Assembly: GCF_040869045.1 (NCBI RefSeq)
Contig: NW_027136916.1
Location: forward strand, 248,001-312,000
Direction: 5' to 3'
DNA length: 64,000 bases
Source: Eurosta solidaginis
Lineage: Eukaryota; Arthropoda; Insecta; Diptera; Tephritidae
This document shows, one piece after another, positions 1 to 9,700 of this stretch (the stretch's first letter is position 1; each line of letters opens with the position of its first letter). Both the position numbers and the translations under genes were made by a program. The notes below the pieces were generated by a model that saw only the letters and a program-made list of their open reading frames with translations, had not been told where the DNA came from and ran no database searches.

Positions 1-197
1 TCGATCTAAACGCTGCCAGCCTTTCAAATGAACCACTTTGATTTTGGTTCTTGGTTTGTCAATGGTTTGTATGCGTTACACTACATCGTTGATCCGTTTT
101 ACAACTTTGTATGGGCCTTATTGATGTGAATACAAGTCACTCCTTTGTATTGGCTTAGAGATGATCGTATCCCTTTGTGTTGCTAATATTCGTCACA
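1..197 (-). mobile_element. Deleted copy of the gypsy element (pol end joined to LTR end)
   Basis: Positions 1-120 match the C-terminal pol region of the large gypsy element (22411-22530) with scattered substitutions. The match stops abruptly near 120. The next about 75 bases resemble the right-hand LTR end, finishing in TGCTAATATTCGTCACA, close to the LTR terminus TGCTAATATCCGTGACA at 22351-22367 and 28132-28148. Most of pol, all of gag and most of the LTR are therefore missing between the two pieces. The copy runs off the left edge of the window, so its other end cannot be seen. It cannot encode a product. Confidence 0.7.
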
Positions 198-1407
198 ATA
201 TTTTCAAATTCGGTTGCGATTTCGACAAATTGCTGCATGCCTCAAAAAAATATTATGTTCAACACCTAAAAGTAGGTCAATATTTTCTATCACACCCTTT
301 TGTGTTTTATTTTGCATCACAAAGTTTTAATTAAAACGTGATACATAAGTTTCGAATTTTATTTACCATTTTGTTTACAAATTTTCAATAATCCCTCCTA
401 GTTATAAATAAATTCCTTTTCCAATTAAAAAATGAGTCCACCTGCTTGTATAAGCAGCTTAAAATATAATGGCATCTCTTTGGAGAACCTCCCCCATTGA
501 GACTCTTAATTATCTATATACTTACAGTTTATCATGAGCTCGTTGAGGTGTTTTATGCCACTACCAAAAAATTTCTAAAAGCAAAAAGCAGCAGGTAAAC
601 TAAAGTTTCACAAAACAAAAACAAAATCAGTATCAGCAACAACAAAAGTAGCACCAACAATAGCACAAACAACATGAACCGAATTACAGCAAAACACTAA
701 AGTTTAACATTTTCCAAAAACTTAGTTCAAACAAAAATCCAAATACAAAGTTGAACGTAATGAAGTGTGAGTGCCATATAGCTTAGCACATTATTTTAGT
801 TTATTTTTATTTTGGAGATATGGGCCAGTGGACAGGACGTTATCAACTGAGTTTCTGGATGGGTTGCGACACACATTTCGTCTTGCTATCTCATTTTAAT
901 TAAACTGTTAGACAAAAGAGTAAATTTAGGTAGAAAAAGAGCATTCAGTTGAAGTAAATTTAAAGTTAAACACCAGGTATGGTGGCAGTGAGTTTGGTCT
1001 GTGGCTATTGCGTTTGAAAAGTTTAGAAACAATTTTATACTGTATCGCATGGCTGAGATAAAATTTGTTTAACTTATTGTTATTATTTGGGTGACCGCAT
1101 TGATTTGCACTTCATTTAGAGTTTTCTGTATAGGAAGTAAAAGTTTAAGTATTGAATATTTTCAGGCAGTTAAATTTATGGTGCAGGTGACAGCAGGCAC
1201 TTTCGAATGTTAGACGACTATTTACGGCAGCAAGTGTGCAGAGGAAGTGAAAATGTACAAAAATATATTTGAGAAAGTTTTTGTAAAGAAACTTTAAGCA
1301 AATATGTGGGTCAGATGGCTTTCGTTAGCCTAAAAGTATGCAATATTTTATGTTTAAATATAAAGTTATCTGAAAAATTTGGATAATAGAAAAGGGGTGG
1401 ATTACCA
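198..1407. other. No gene recognised; AT-rich spacer with one motif copy
   Basis: I see only short chance ORFs and A/T-rich sequence. The one distinctive item is a copy of the recurrent motif GCCTAAAAGTATGCAA at 1328-1343. Confidence 0.6.
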
Positions 1408-1820
1408 CCCCAGCGGGTTATGGGGTCAGAATATTCCCGCGGTAGGTATGCCCGTCGTAAGAGGCGACTAAAATACCAAATTCAAGGGGCTGTGTAGCGC
1501 AACCCTTCAGGTTGCCAGCGCAATATATAGCTTCTCCAAACTCAATAGTCAACCTCACCTATCCGCGGCGAATCCTGTTTCACTAACAGACGAGGCTCTG
1601 GCGACCCCAAGCTCCTCATGGATCTTGGGGGTCTCGAGGGAGCTAATGGCCTGACGGTTTAATGTGGCCACATAAATCGTTCCCGAAATGGTCGGGCTAG
1701 CACCTTAATGGTGCTGTGGTACCGGAGTGTACCGGATCTGAATCCGGCAAAGGACCATTACATCGATAACTCTCCCCAAAGCCTTCGGGGAGCAACCTTA
1801 TCGCTACAACTACAACAAAA
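1408..1820 (+). mobile_element. Interspersed CAA-tail repeat, copy 1
   Basis: A 410-bp unit begins CCAGCGGGTTATGGGGTCAG and ends in ACAACTACAACAAAA. Its body recurs in opposite orientation at 17408-17745, 41938-42252 and 49962-50360, and as a fragment at 30735-30775. A single 3' tail of short CAA repeats and lack of terminal inverted repeats suggest retroposition, i.e. a SINE or a 3' fragment of a LINE. The sequence just before the tail (CTCCCCAAAGCCTTCGGGGAG) is a short palindrome. I do not recognise a polymerase III promoter in it. Family name unknown to me. Confidence 0.65.
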
Positions 1821-3032
1821 GGTGTATTACCAGAAATCGAAGCTCATTTTACATAACTAACGCTATTTTAAACAATTCCTAATGACGTGGAGTCATGGTT
1901 TCAAGCCGCGCTAGAAGCAATATCCAATATACATCACAATAACTTATAAAAAAATCGCTCATGGCAGTGGTCCTGCATCCAATCCGGCTGTGCTCCTGCC
2001 ATGAAAAGATTTTCATATAAATTTCACTGCCTTGCATATGCCGCTCGTATTCAGAATAGAACATAAAGGTCCTTTCCAGCTAATTTAAGAAAAAGTGTAA
2101 AGGTAGCACTGGGCAAAAGAAGCTTGGTATGCATTTTTTCATAGGTATATCAAGCCATTTTAAATGTATTTATTTTGTTCATATTTCTATAATATAAACA
2201 CCGTAAAAGTATTCCACTCTTTTTATGTTTTCAAGGATGTTTTATTTTATCCTTTCTATTCATCTTGAAAATGCCTGCAGATCATATGCATTAGTTAAGT
2301 AAGCAAATGACTTTCGGAAAAGTTATTAGGCCAAGAGGTACGACCTTTGATAAGCACAAGCGAGGGCGAAAATGCCTTCTTTACTCCTGCGATATCAAGA
2401 GTCGATCCAAGTCCTGTTAGCTTAAGTTTACATTATTCACGCATACAAATTAAAGAAACGCTATGTGGACCCAACGAACTCACAGGTCCCCTTTTACATT
2501 GCCTAATAGATCTCAGCAGAATAGCCGACAAAACTAAGTGTTTCCTTGTTTTGCATGGACTATGACACCCACATCGCAGACCGTTATGGAACGTCCGTGA
2601 AAACTGAAATGTAAGTTCCGCGATTTTACCATCTTTCATAGTATGGAAGAGAGTAAAAATTTTGTATTCCTAACTGCTGTAGCATAGATCTGATCCGTCC
2701 GCCTAAAACCATATCATGAAATCTTGACGGCCAAAAGAAGGTAAGTTGAGGCTTGAGATATTAATTCTAGTGCTGATGAGCATTTAAAGCCAGAGGGTCA
2801 TTTGGCTTCCGTGCACGGAAGACCCAAGAGTAGATATTCGTAACCATAGATGTTACCCGGACATCCTGAAAGTATGCTGCAAATTTTGTAAATGGTTTTA
2901 TTTAGCTTGACTTGACAGGCAGGCCGCACGGCCGCATGCACGGCCGTTGTGAACGAATTTAAGTAACTTCCCGATAAGCTACAAGCTTGCAACTTGGAAT
3001 ATAGTTCAGAACCCCATGACAATGCAATAATA
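1821..3032. other. No gene recognised
   Basis: Only short overlapping ORFs on both strands with no recognisable domain; no repeat structure evident until the tandem array that follows. Confidence 0.5.
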
Positions 3033-3402
3033 AGAAAAAAATCGCCGCTAGGTGGCGCAAGGATCGAGATATTCACAATAATCGTATTTGCGGTCCGATT
3101 TGGCTCATATTTGGAACACATAATGCATACAAGAATAGAAAGCGGCCTATGAAAAAAAATCGACGCTAGGTGGCGCAAGGATCGAGATATTCAAAAAATC
3201 GTATTTGTGGTCCGATTTTGCTCATATTTGGAACACATAATACATACAAGAATAGAAAGCGACCTAGGAAAAAAAATCGCAGCTGGGTGGCGCAAAGATT
3301 GAGATATTCAAAAAATCGTATTTGTTGCCCGATTTGGAACACATAATACATACATGAATATATGTCCGATTTGGCTCATATTTGGAACAAATATTACATA
3401 CA
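3033..3402. repeat. Tandem array, about 118-bp unit, three copies
   Basis: Three head-to-tail copies of a unit containing an A-run, then GGTGGCGCAAGGATCGAG and ATTTGGAACACATAATACAT. The GAGATATTC block recurs at about 3065, 3183 and 3301. The third copy degenerates and repeats the CCGATTTGGCTCATATTTGG block. Several short antisense ORFs fall in it and look like by-products of the repeat. The array resembles internal minisatellites of the non-autonomous elements elsewhere in the window, but no element ends were found around it. Confidence 0.8.
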
Positions 3403-3589
3403 GCCCGGTAGAGGAGGAAGAACAAGCATACGTGTCGCAGAGTTGAGTAAAGTCTTTGGAAGGATTATGTATTGAGGACTTAGATTGTAGCAAATTGTCA
3501 GGAAAGAGTCCTTGTAATAATGAGTCACTAAATGAACTAAATAGAATGAGAAATAATAGGCAATTAAATAAAGACTAAAAACTTTAAAA

Positions 3590-4020
3590 TAAAATAATTT
3601 AAAAAAATGTTTAAGTTAAACGGTTTTATTGAAAACAATACTTACATGAAGTAATAATAATACTAAAAGCCAGAAATAATTAGGTAGGTCCTAGGTACTA
3701 GTCATCACACCCCTCATCAAAACAGGGCGTTGATCAAACAATTAAATAAAAGCGTTGGACGCGTCAAATTTCTATTGATAGTCATAAGTAAGACCAACTG
3801 AACCTTAATAAAGTTATGCTACGCCTCACATTTTTAGAAATTTCACGTGCCCAACGCTTTTATTTAATTGTCTGATCAATGCCCTAGATTGATGAGGAGT
3901 GTGATGACTAGTACCTAGGACCTACCTAATTATTTTCTAGCTTTTAGAATTATTATTACTTCATGTAAGTATTTTTTCAATAAAATCGTTTAACTTAAAA
4001 ATTTTTTTAAATTATTTTAA
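3590..4020. repeat. 431-bp palindromic (fold-back) element
   Basis: The left arm (3590-3772) is the reverse complement of the right arm (3837-4020) apart from a few substitutions and small indels, around a loop of about 64 bases. Landmarks are TAGGTCCTAGGTACTAGTCA in the left arm (about 3692-3711) and its complement TGACTAGTACCTAGGACCTA in the right (about 3904-3923). Both ends are A/T-only. The transcript could form a very long hairpin. It could be a fold-back or MITE-type DNA element, or a young inverted duplication. No flanking target duplication is clear in this AT-rich context. Confidence 0.85.
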
Positions 4021-4359
4021 AAACCCAAACCTAGGCAAACATAAAAATACATGCAAATACAAATTTTCTGTCTATCATTTAAACAGCTTGCACTATATGA
4101 TTTTTAAATTTTTTGTGCATTTTGAAAATTGATAGCAAGTGCGTTGTGCCAAAAAGTATGCAATCGTTTTTATTACGGCAATATCCGTTCATTGAATACG
4201 CAATCACCATCATTAATTGACGTTTAGTTATCTAAGCGATTTTGGCTGTTTCACAAGTCACGCCAGCCCTGTTTCGCGATAACTGACACGAATTGGAAGC
4301 TCCATGGGAGGTGAAGTCTTCCTTCGCTTGCCTCTCTCAACTCTTCCTCTGCTTTCAAA

Positions 4360-4640
4360 TTAATTAAAAACATATTAACTTGAATCAAGTAAAAGTCTGA
4401 AACAATTTGCTTACAGTAGTATTGATTTTCCGAAGACAAAGTTAGATAGGGAAAAAAAACTATACTTAAAAGTGCGCCCAAAAGTATATGCAAATCTAAT
4501 CCAAATCTAGCTAAATCCAAAAGATAGTGCAAATCTAACGAATTTAAAAACATATTAACTTGAATCAAGTAAAAGGCTGCAAGAAAAACAAAACTTAGAA
4601 AGGGAAAAAACTCTACTTAAAAATGCGCATAAAATAAAAC
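4360..4640. repeat. Diverged tandem duplication, about 183 bp apart
   Basis: The string AACATATTAACTTGAATCAA followed by GTAAAAG occurs near 4368 and 4551. Downstream both copies carry a GGGAAAAAA block, TACTTAAAAA/G and a GCGC element. The first copy contains the motif variant GCGCCCAAAAGTATATGCAA (4474-4493). Related short blocks appear near 9284-9300, suggesting the whole 4-10 kb stretch derives partly from local duplication. Confidence 0.6.
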
Positions 4641-5834
4641 TAATGAGCAAATCGCAAATCGTGTTAATATTGAAACTTAATATATAATACATAATTTGTC
4701 CGCTTGGTCTATAAATTACATTAAGGTATAAAATGGTCTAATTATGTATGGGAAACTTTTAATTATACGCTCCATGGAATATATAATGAATAAACCTTAG
4801 AGCCGAAAGTTTTTCTAAATAAAGCTATTATCATTCATCATCATCAAAATCTATTGTTTAATATAAAAATCAATTTAACTATGCGCCTGAAAATATGCAC
4901 ACCTAAGAATTACATAGGAAAGCGTATTAATACAAATATTTTCACTTTGAAAAGAAAGAAGAAAATTTCCTTTAACATTTTTTTGCCAAGCCCTTAGGCG
5001 CACGTAAATTTTGCATAACGGAATTGAATTACGAATATGTGTAATTGAAGCAGCTTGACACTTAATTCGGCGCTGTTTTTCTCCTACTCTCTGCACCATC
5101 ATCTGAGATTGTTTGTGTTGTAGAGGCGCTATGTCCTGGCCTCTATTAGCTTTCCAATATTGCTTACTTATTTTAAGATCTTCAGTCACGCACGTTTATT
5201 AAGTTACAATGCCTATCTTACACCTGATTTGCATTTCATCCCTGACAATTGCCCTCAGCTATTTGCTTCGGCAAAAATAGAAACATTTAAGTAAACGTCT
5301 AGCGCAGGCTTAAGTTTAAAATAATTTTCAGGGTTGCTTAATGAGCACCTGCCACCATATTGATATAGATATTTATGCTGAAATTGAATATGGCGACGGA
5401 ATTTGCAGGTATATAAGTATAGAAGCAGATTTTGATAACTTTTAAAAATGACACCCATGAGTATTGTGAACAACTACTGCAAGATGAAAATAAGGTAGTG
5501 AATTTTAATCAAATGCAAATGAAGTCGTTTGTATACTTTTTGTATGGAGAATTTTCTAATAGGGAAAAAATATAAATAAGCAAGGGCAAGGAGGACATGA
5601 ATACATGAGATTGTAGGTACCAGCGTAAGTTTCACAAGAAAAATATTTGTTTTTTTGTTCGTTGCTTTTGAACTTCGGCTTCCATTAATATTTCCATGCT
5701 CGTTTCCATATTGATTTTGATTTCCGTTTTTATTGCTATTTCGTTTTTATTCATACTCTCTTTTCATTCAACACTACGTACTCATTCATTCAGTTTCTTT
5801 TCATTAGTATTGCAACTAGACTATTACCCAACTT
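4641..5834. other. No gene recognised
   Basis: AT-rich spacer. A diverged motif copy, GCGCCTGAAAATATGCAC, lies at 4883-4900. Short antisense ORFs in 4875-5473 have no domain that I recognise. Confidence 0.5.
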
Positions 5835-6048
5835 TTTAGCAAGTAATTTTGAGTATCGTTTGGAGTAGTTTTTGGTATAAGCAGCAAAAGCCTTTCTTCT
5901 TGGTTTTGAGTTGAGTGATAAGTACTATCGCCTAAAAGTATGCAAAAATGTGCTTGTCATCCTTAAGTAACACCAGCGCCTAAATGTACGTTGATCAAGC
6001 AAACACATTTTCATGCCCAATGCAGCAAAAAATCTCTAAATTACTTAG

Positions 6049-8930
6049 AACAAGTAAGGAAGGCTAAGTTCGGGTGTAACCGAACATTACATACTCAGTT
6101 GAGAGCTATGGAGACAAAATAAGGAAAATCACCATGTAGGAAAATGAAACTAGGGTAACCCTGGAATGTGGTTGTATGACATGTGTATCAAATGGAAGGT
6201 ATTAAAGAGTATTTTAAGAGAGAGTAGGCCATAGTTCTATGGATGGACGCCATTTAGGGATATCGCCACAAAGGTGGACCAGGGCTGACTCTAGAATGTG
6301 TTTGTACGATATGGGTATCAAATGAAAGGTGATAATGAGTATCTGAAAAGGGAATGGGCTTTAGTTCTATAGGTGAACGCCTTTTCGAGAAATCCCCATA
6401 AAGGTGGACCAGGGGGGACTCTAGAATATGTTTGTACGATATGGGTATCAAATGAAAGCTGTTAATGAGTATTTTGAAAAGGAGTGATCCTTAGTTCCCT
6501 AGGTGGACGCCGTTTCGACATATCGCCATAAAGGTGGACCAGGGGTGTCTCTAGTTGTACGATATGGGAATCAAATGAAAGGTATTACTGAGCGTTTTAA
6601 GAGGGACTGGGCAATAGGTCTATAGGTGGACGCCTTTTCGAAATGTCGCCATTAGGGTGGGCCAGGGGTGACTCTAGAATGTGTTTGTACGATATGGGTA
6701 TCAAACGAAAGGTGTTACTGAGCATTTTAAGAGGGAGTGGGCATTAGGTCCATAGGTGGACGCCTTTTCGAGATATCGCCATTAGGGTGGGCCAGGGGTT
6801 ACTCTGGAATGTGTTTGTACGATATGGGTATCAAATGAAAGGTGGTAATGAGTATTTTAAAAGGGAGCAATCCTTAGTTCTATAGGTATACGCCTTTTCG
6901 AGATATCGCCATAAAGGTGGACCAAGGGTGACTCTAGAATGTTTGTACGATATGGGTATCAAACGAAAGGTGTTACTGAGCATTTTAAGGAGGAGTGGGC
7001 ACTAGGTCTATAGGTAGACGCCTTTCGAGATATCGCCATTAGGGTGGGCCAGGGGTGACTCTAGAATGTTTGTACGATATGGGTATCAAACGAAAGGTGT
7101 TACTGAGCATTTTAAGAGGGAGTGGGCATTAGGTCTATAGGTGGACGGCTTTTCGAGATATCGCCATTAGGGTGGGCCAGGGGTGACTCTAGAAAGTTTG
7201 TACGATATGGGTATCAAACGAAAGGTGTTACTGAGCATTTTAAGAGGGAGTGGGCATTAGGTCTATAGGTGGACGCCTTTTCGAGATATCGCCATTAGGG
7301 TGGGCCAGGGGTGACTCTAGAATGTTTGTACGATATGGGTATCAAAGGAAAGGTGTTACTGAGCATTTTAAGAGGGAGTGGACATTAGGTCTATAGGTGG
7401 ACGCCTTTTCGAGATATCGCCATTAGGGTGGGCCAGGGGTGACTCTAGAATGTTTTTACGATATGGGTATCAAACGAAAGGTGTTACTGAGCATTTTAAG
7501 AGGGAGTGGGCATTAGGTCTATAGGTGTACGCCTTTTCGAGATATCGCCATTAGGGTGGGCCAGGGTTGACTCTAGAATGTGTTTGTATGATATGGATAT
7601 CAAATTAAAGGTATTAATGAGGGTTTTAAAAGCGTTCTCGCGATATCGACCAAATGTGGATCAGGTGATCCAGAAAATCATCTGTCGGGTACTGCTAATT
7701 TATTTATATATTCAATAACACTAACAGTATTCCTGCCAAGATTCCAAGGGCTGTTGATTTCGCCTTGTAGAACTTTTTCATTTTCTTCTACTTAATATGG
7801 TAGGTGTCACACCCATTTTTGGTATAGAATTATGGCATTTTTTTAATTTTTCGTAATTTTCGATATCGATAAAGTGGGCGTGGTTATGGTCGGATTTCGG
7901 CCATTTTTTATACCAAGATAAAGTGAGTTCAGATAAGTACGTGGGCTAAGTTTAGTAAAGATATATCGGTTTTTGCTCAAGTTATTGTGTTAACGGCCGA
8001 GCGGAAGGACAGACGGTGGACTGTGTATAAAAACTGTGCGTGGCTTCCACCGATTTCGCCCATTTTCACAGAGAACAGTTAACGTCATAGAATCTATGCT
8101 CCTACCAAATTTCGAAAGGATTGGTAAATTTTTGTTCGACTTATGGCATTAAAAGTATTCTAGACACACTAAATGAAAATGGGCGGAGCCACGCCCGTTT
8201 TGAAATTTTCTTTTATTTTTGTATTTTGTTGCATCATATCGTTACTGGAGATGAATTTTGACTTAATTTACTTATATACAGTAAAGATATTAAATTTTTT
8301 GTTAAAATTTGAATTAAAAAAAAATTTTTTTTAAAAAGTGGGCGTGTTCTTCATCCAATTTGGCTAATTTTTATTTAGCACATATATAGTAATAGTAGTA
8401 AAGTTCCTGCCAAATTTCATCATGATATCTTCAACGACTGCTAAATTACAGCTTGCAAAACTTTTAAATTACCTTCTTGTAAAAGTGGGCGGTGCCACGC
8501 CCATTGTCCAAAATCTTACTAATTTTCTATTCTGCGTTATAACGTCAACCCATCTACCAAGTTTCATCGCTTTAACCGCCTTTGGCAATGAATTATCGCA
8601 TTTTTTCGGTTTTTCGAAATTTTCGATATCGAAAAAGTGGGCGTGGTTTTAGTCCGATATCGTTCATTTTAAATAGCGATCTGAGATGAGTGCTCAGGAA
8701 CTTACATACAAATTTCTTCAAGATACCTCAAAATTTACTCAAGTTATCGTGTTAACGGACGGACGGACGGACGGACGGACGGACGGACATGGCTCAATCA
8801 AATTTTTTCTGGATCCTGATTATTTGGATATATGGAAGTCTATATCTATCTCGATTCCTTTATATATGTACAACCAACCGTTATCCAATCAAACTTAATA
8901 TACTCTGTGAGCTCTGCTCAACTGAGTATA
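6049..8930 (+). mobile_element. Non-autonomous element, family A, copy 1
   Basis: The element starts AACAAGTAAGGAAGGCTAAG and ends CTCAACTGAGTAT before a run of A. Near the start lies ATACTCAGTTGAGAGCT; near the end the inverted counterpart AGCTCTGCTCAACTGAGTAT, i.e. subterminal inverted repeats. Order inside: terminal block, a 12-unit minisatellite, a unique region of about 1.3 kb, then a GACG run at about 8757-8788. No transposase or Rep/helicase ORF is present. Subterminal inverted repeats, a central minisatellite and absence of a clear target duplication fit the Helentron/DINE-like plan, but that assignment is inference. Compared with copy 2 it lacks about 85 bases near 7828. Confidence 0.85.
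6160..7600. repeat. Minisatellite of family A copy 1, 128-131 bp unit
   Basis: The string TTGTACGATATGGGTATCAA or a close variant recurs near 6174, 6304, 6434, 6556, 6687, 6817, 6945, 7072, 7200, 7328, 7456 and 7586. The five units from 6945 to 7456 are 127-128 bp and lack two bases found in the others; they are almost identical, indicating a recent local expansion. The outer units are more diverged. Confidence 0.9.
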
Positions 8931-9700
8931 AAAAGTATTCAGAGCTATACCAAGTTATACAATTAAAAACCAATGAACTTTTTAGCAAGTAAATCTTTCT
9001 CAGGCCAATATTCTTTGTTATTAATTCCTTGAATCCTTTTAGGTTAATATCTCTTCAAAAATCTAAAAAGTTTTTTCTTTAACGAATCTTTCGTACTTTT
9101 GAGCAAGTAATTTTGAGTATCCTTTGTAGTAGTTTTTAGTATAAGGAGTAAAATTCTTTCTTCTTCGATTTGAGTTCTATGCCTAATCTCCATTACTGTT
9201 CTGATAAGTACTATCCCCTAAAAGTATGCAAAAATGTGCTTGTGATCCAACAGCAATTTTGTTTTCGAATTAGCAAAAAAAAGAGAAACTCTACTTTAAA
9301 TAAGTACTAAGACCTCGAGAAATATAGATTATTCTCAACTATGGAATCTTTGACTTTTGTGCAAATTGCAAAGCCTAAAAACATGCTCAATAAATGCAGG
9401 TTTGTACTTGAGATATATATAATTTATCGTCACTTCTTATAAAATAAAGATTTTGTAAAACTCTCGAAAAAGAATACAATTACAATAAGTAAAATTAGAC
9501 GATCTGGAATTAATTGAGTTTTGAGTTCTAGGTTTCTACCGCTATTATTAAGTAACACCAGCGCCTAAATGTGTGTTGATCAACCAAACACATTTTCATG
9601 CCCAATGCAGCACAAAATCTCAAAATTACTTAGAAAAAGTATTCAGATCTATACAAACAAGTTATACAATTAAAAACCAATGAACTTTTTTTCCCATGAA

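Larger units (their letters stand above)
5835..9700. repeat. Local tandem duplication, one half interrupted by a transposon
   Basis: Unit 1 is 5835-6048 plus 8930-8990; unit 2 is about 9100-9700. Both begin near GCAAGTAATTTTGAGTATC, continue to AAGTACTATC, then CCTAAAAGTATGCAAAAATG, then GCGCCTAAATGT, CATTTTCATGCCCAATGCAG and ATTACTTAGA, and end in CAAGTTATACAATTAAAAAC. Unit 1 is split by the 2.9-kb family A element. Unit 2 is continuous at that site (TTACTTAGAAAAAGTATTC) but has its own extra about 285 bases between 9258 and 9545. The units differ by several percent, so the duplication is not very recent. Confidence 0.85.

Noticed and set aside
8757..8788. CRISPR-like array in the GACG runs
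   Set aside because: Four-base microsatellite without spacers, and the DNA is eukaryotic.
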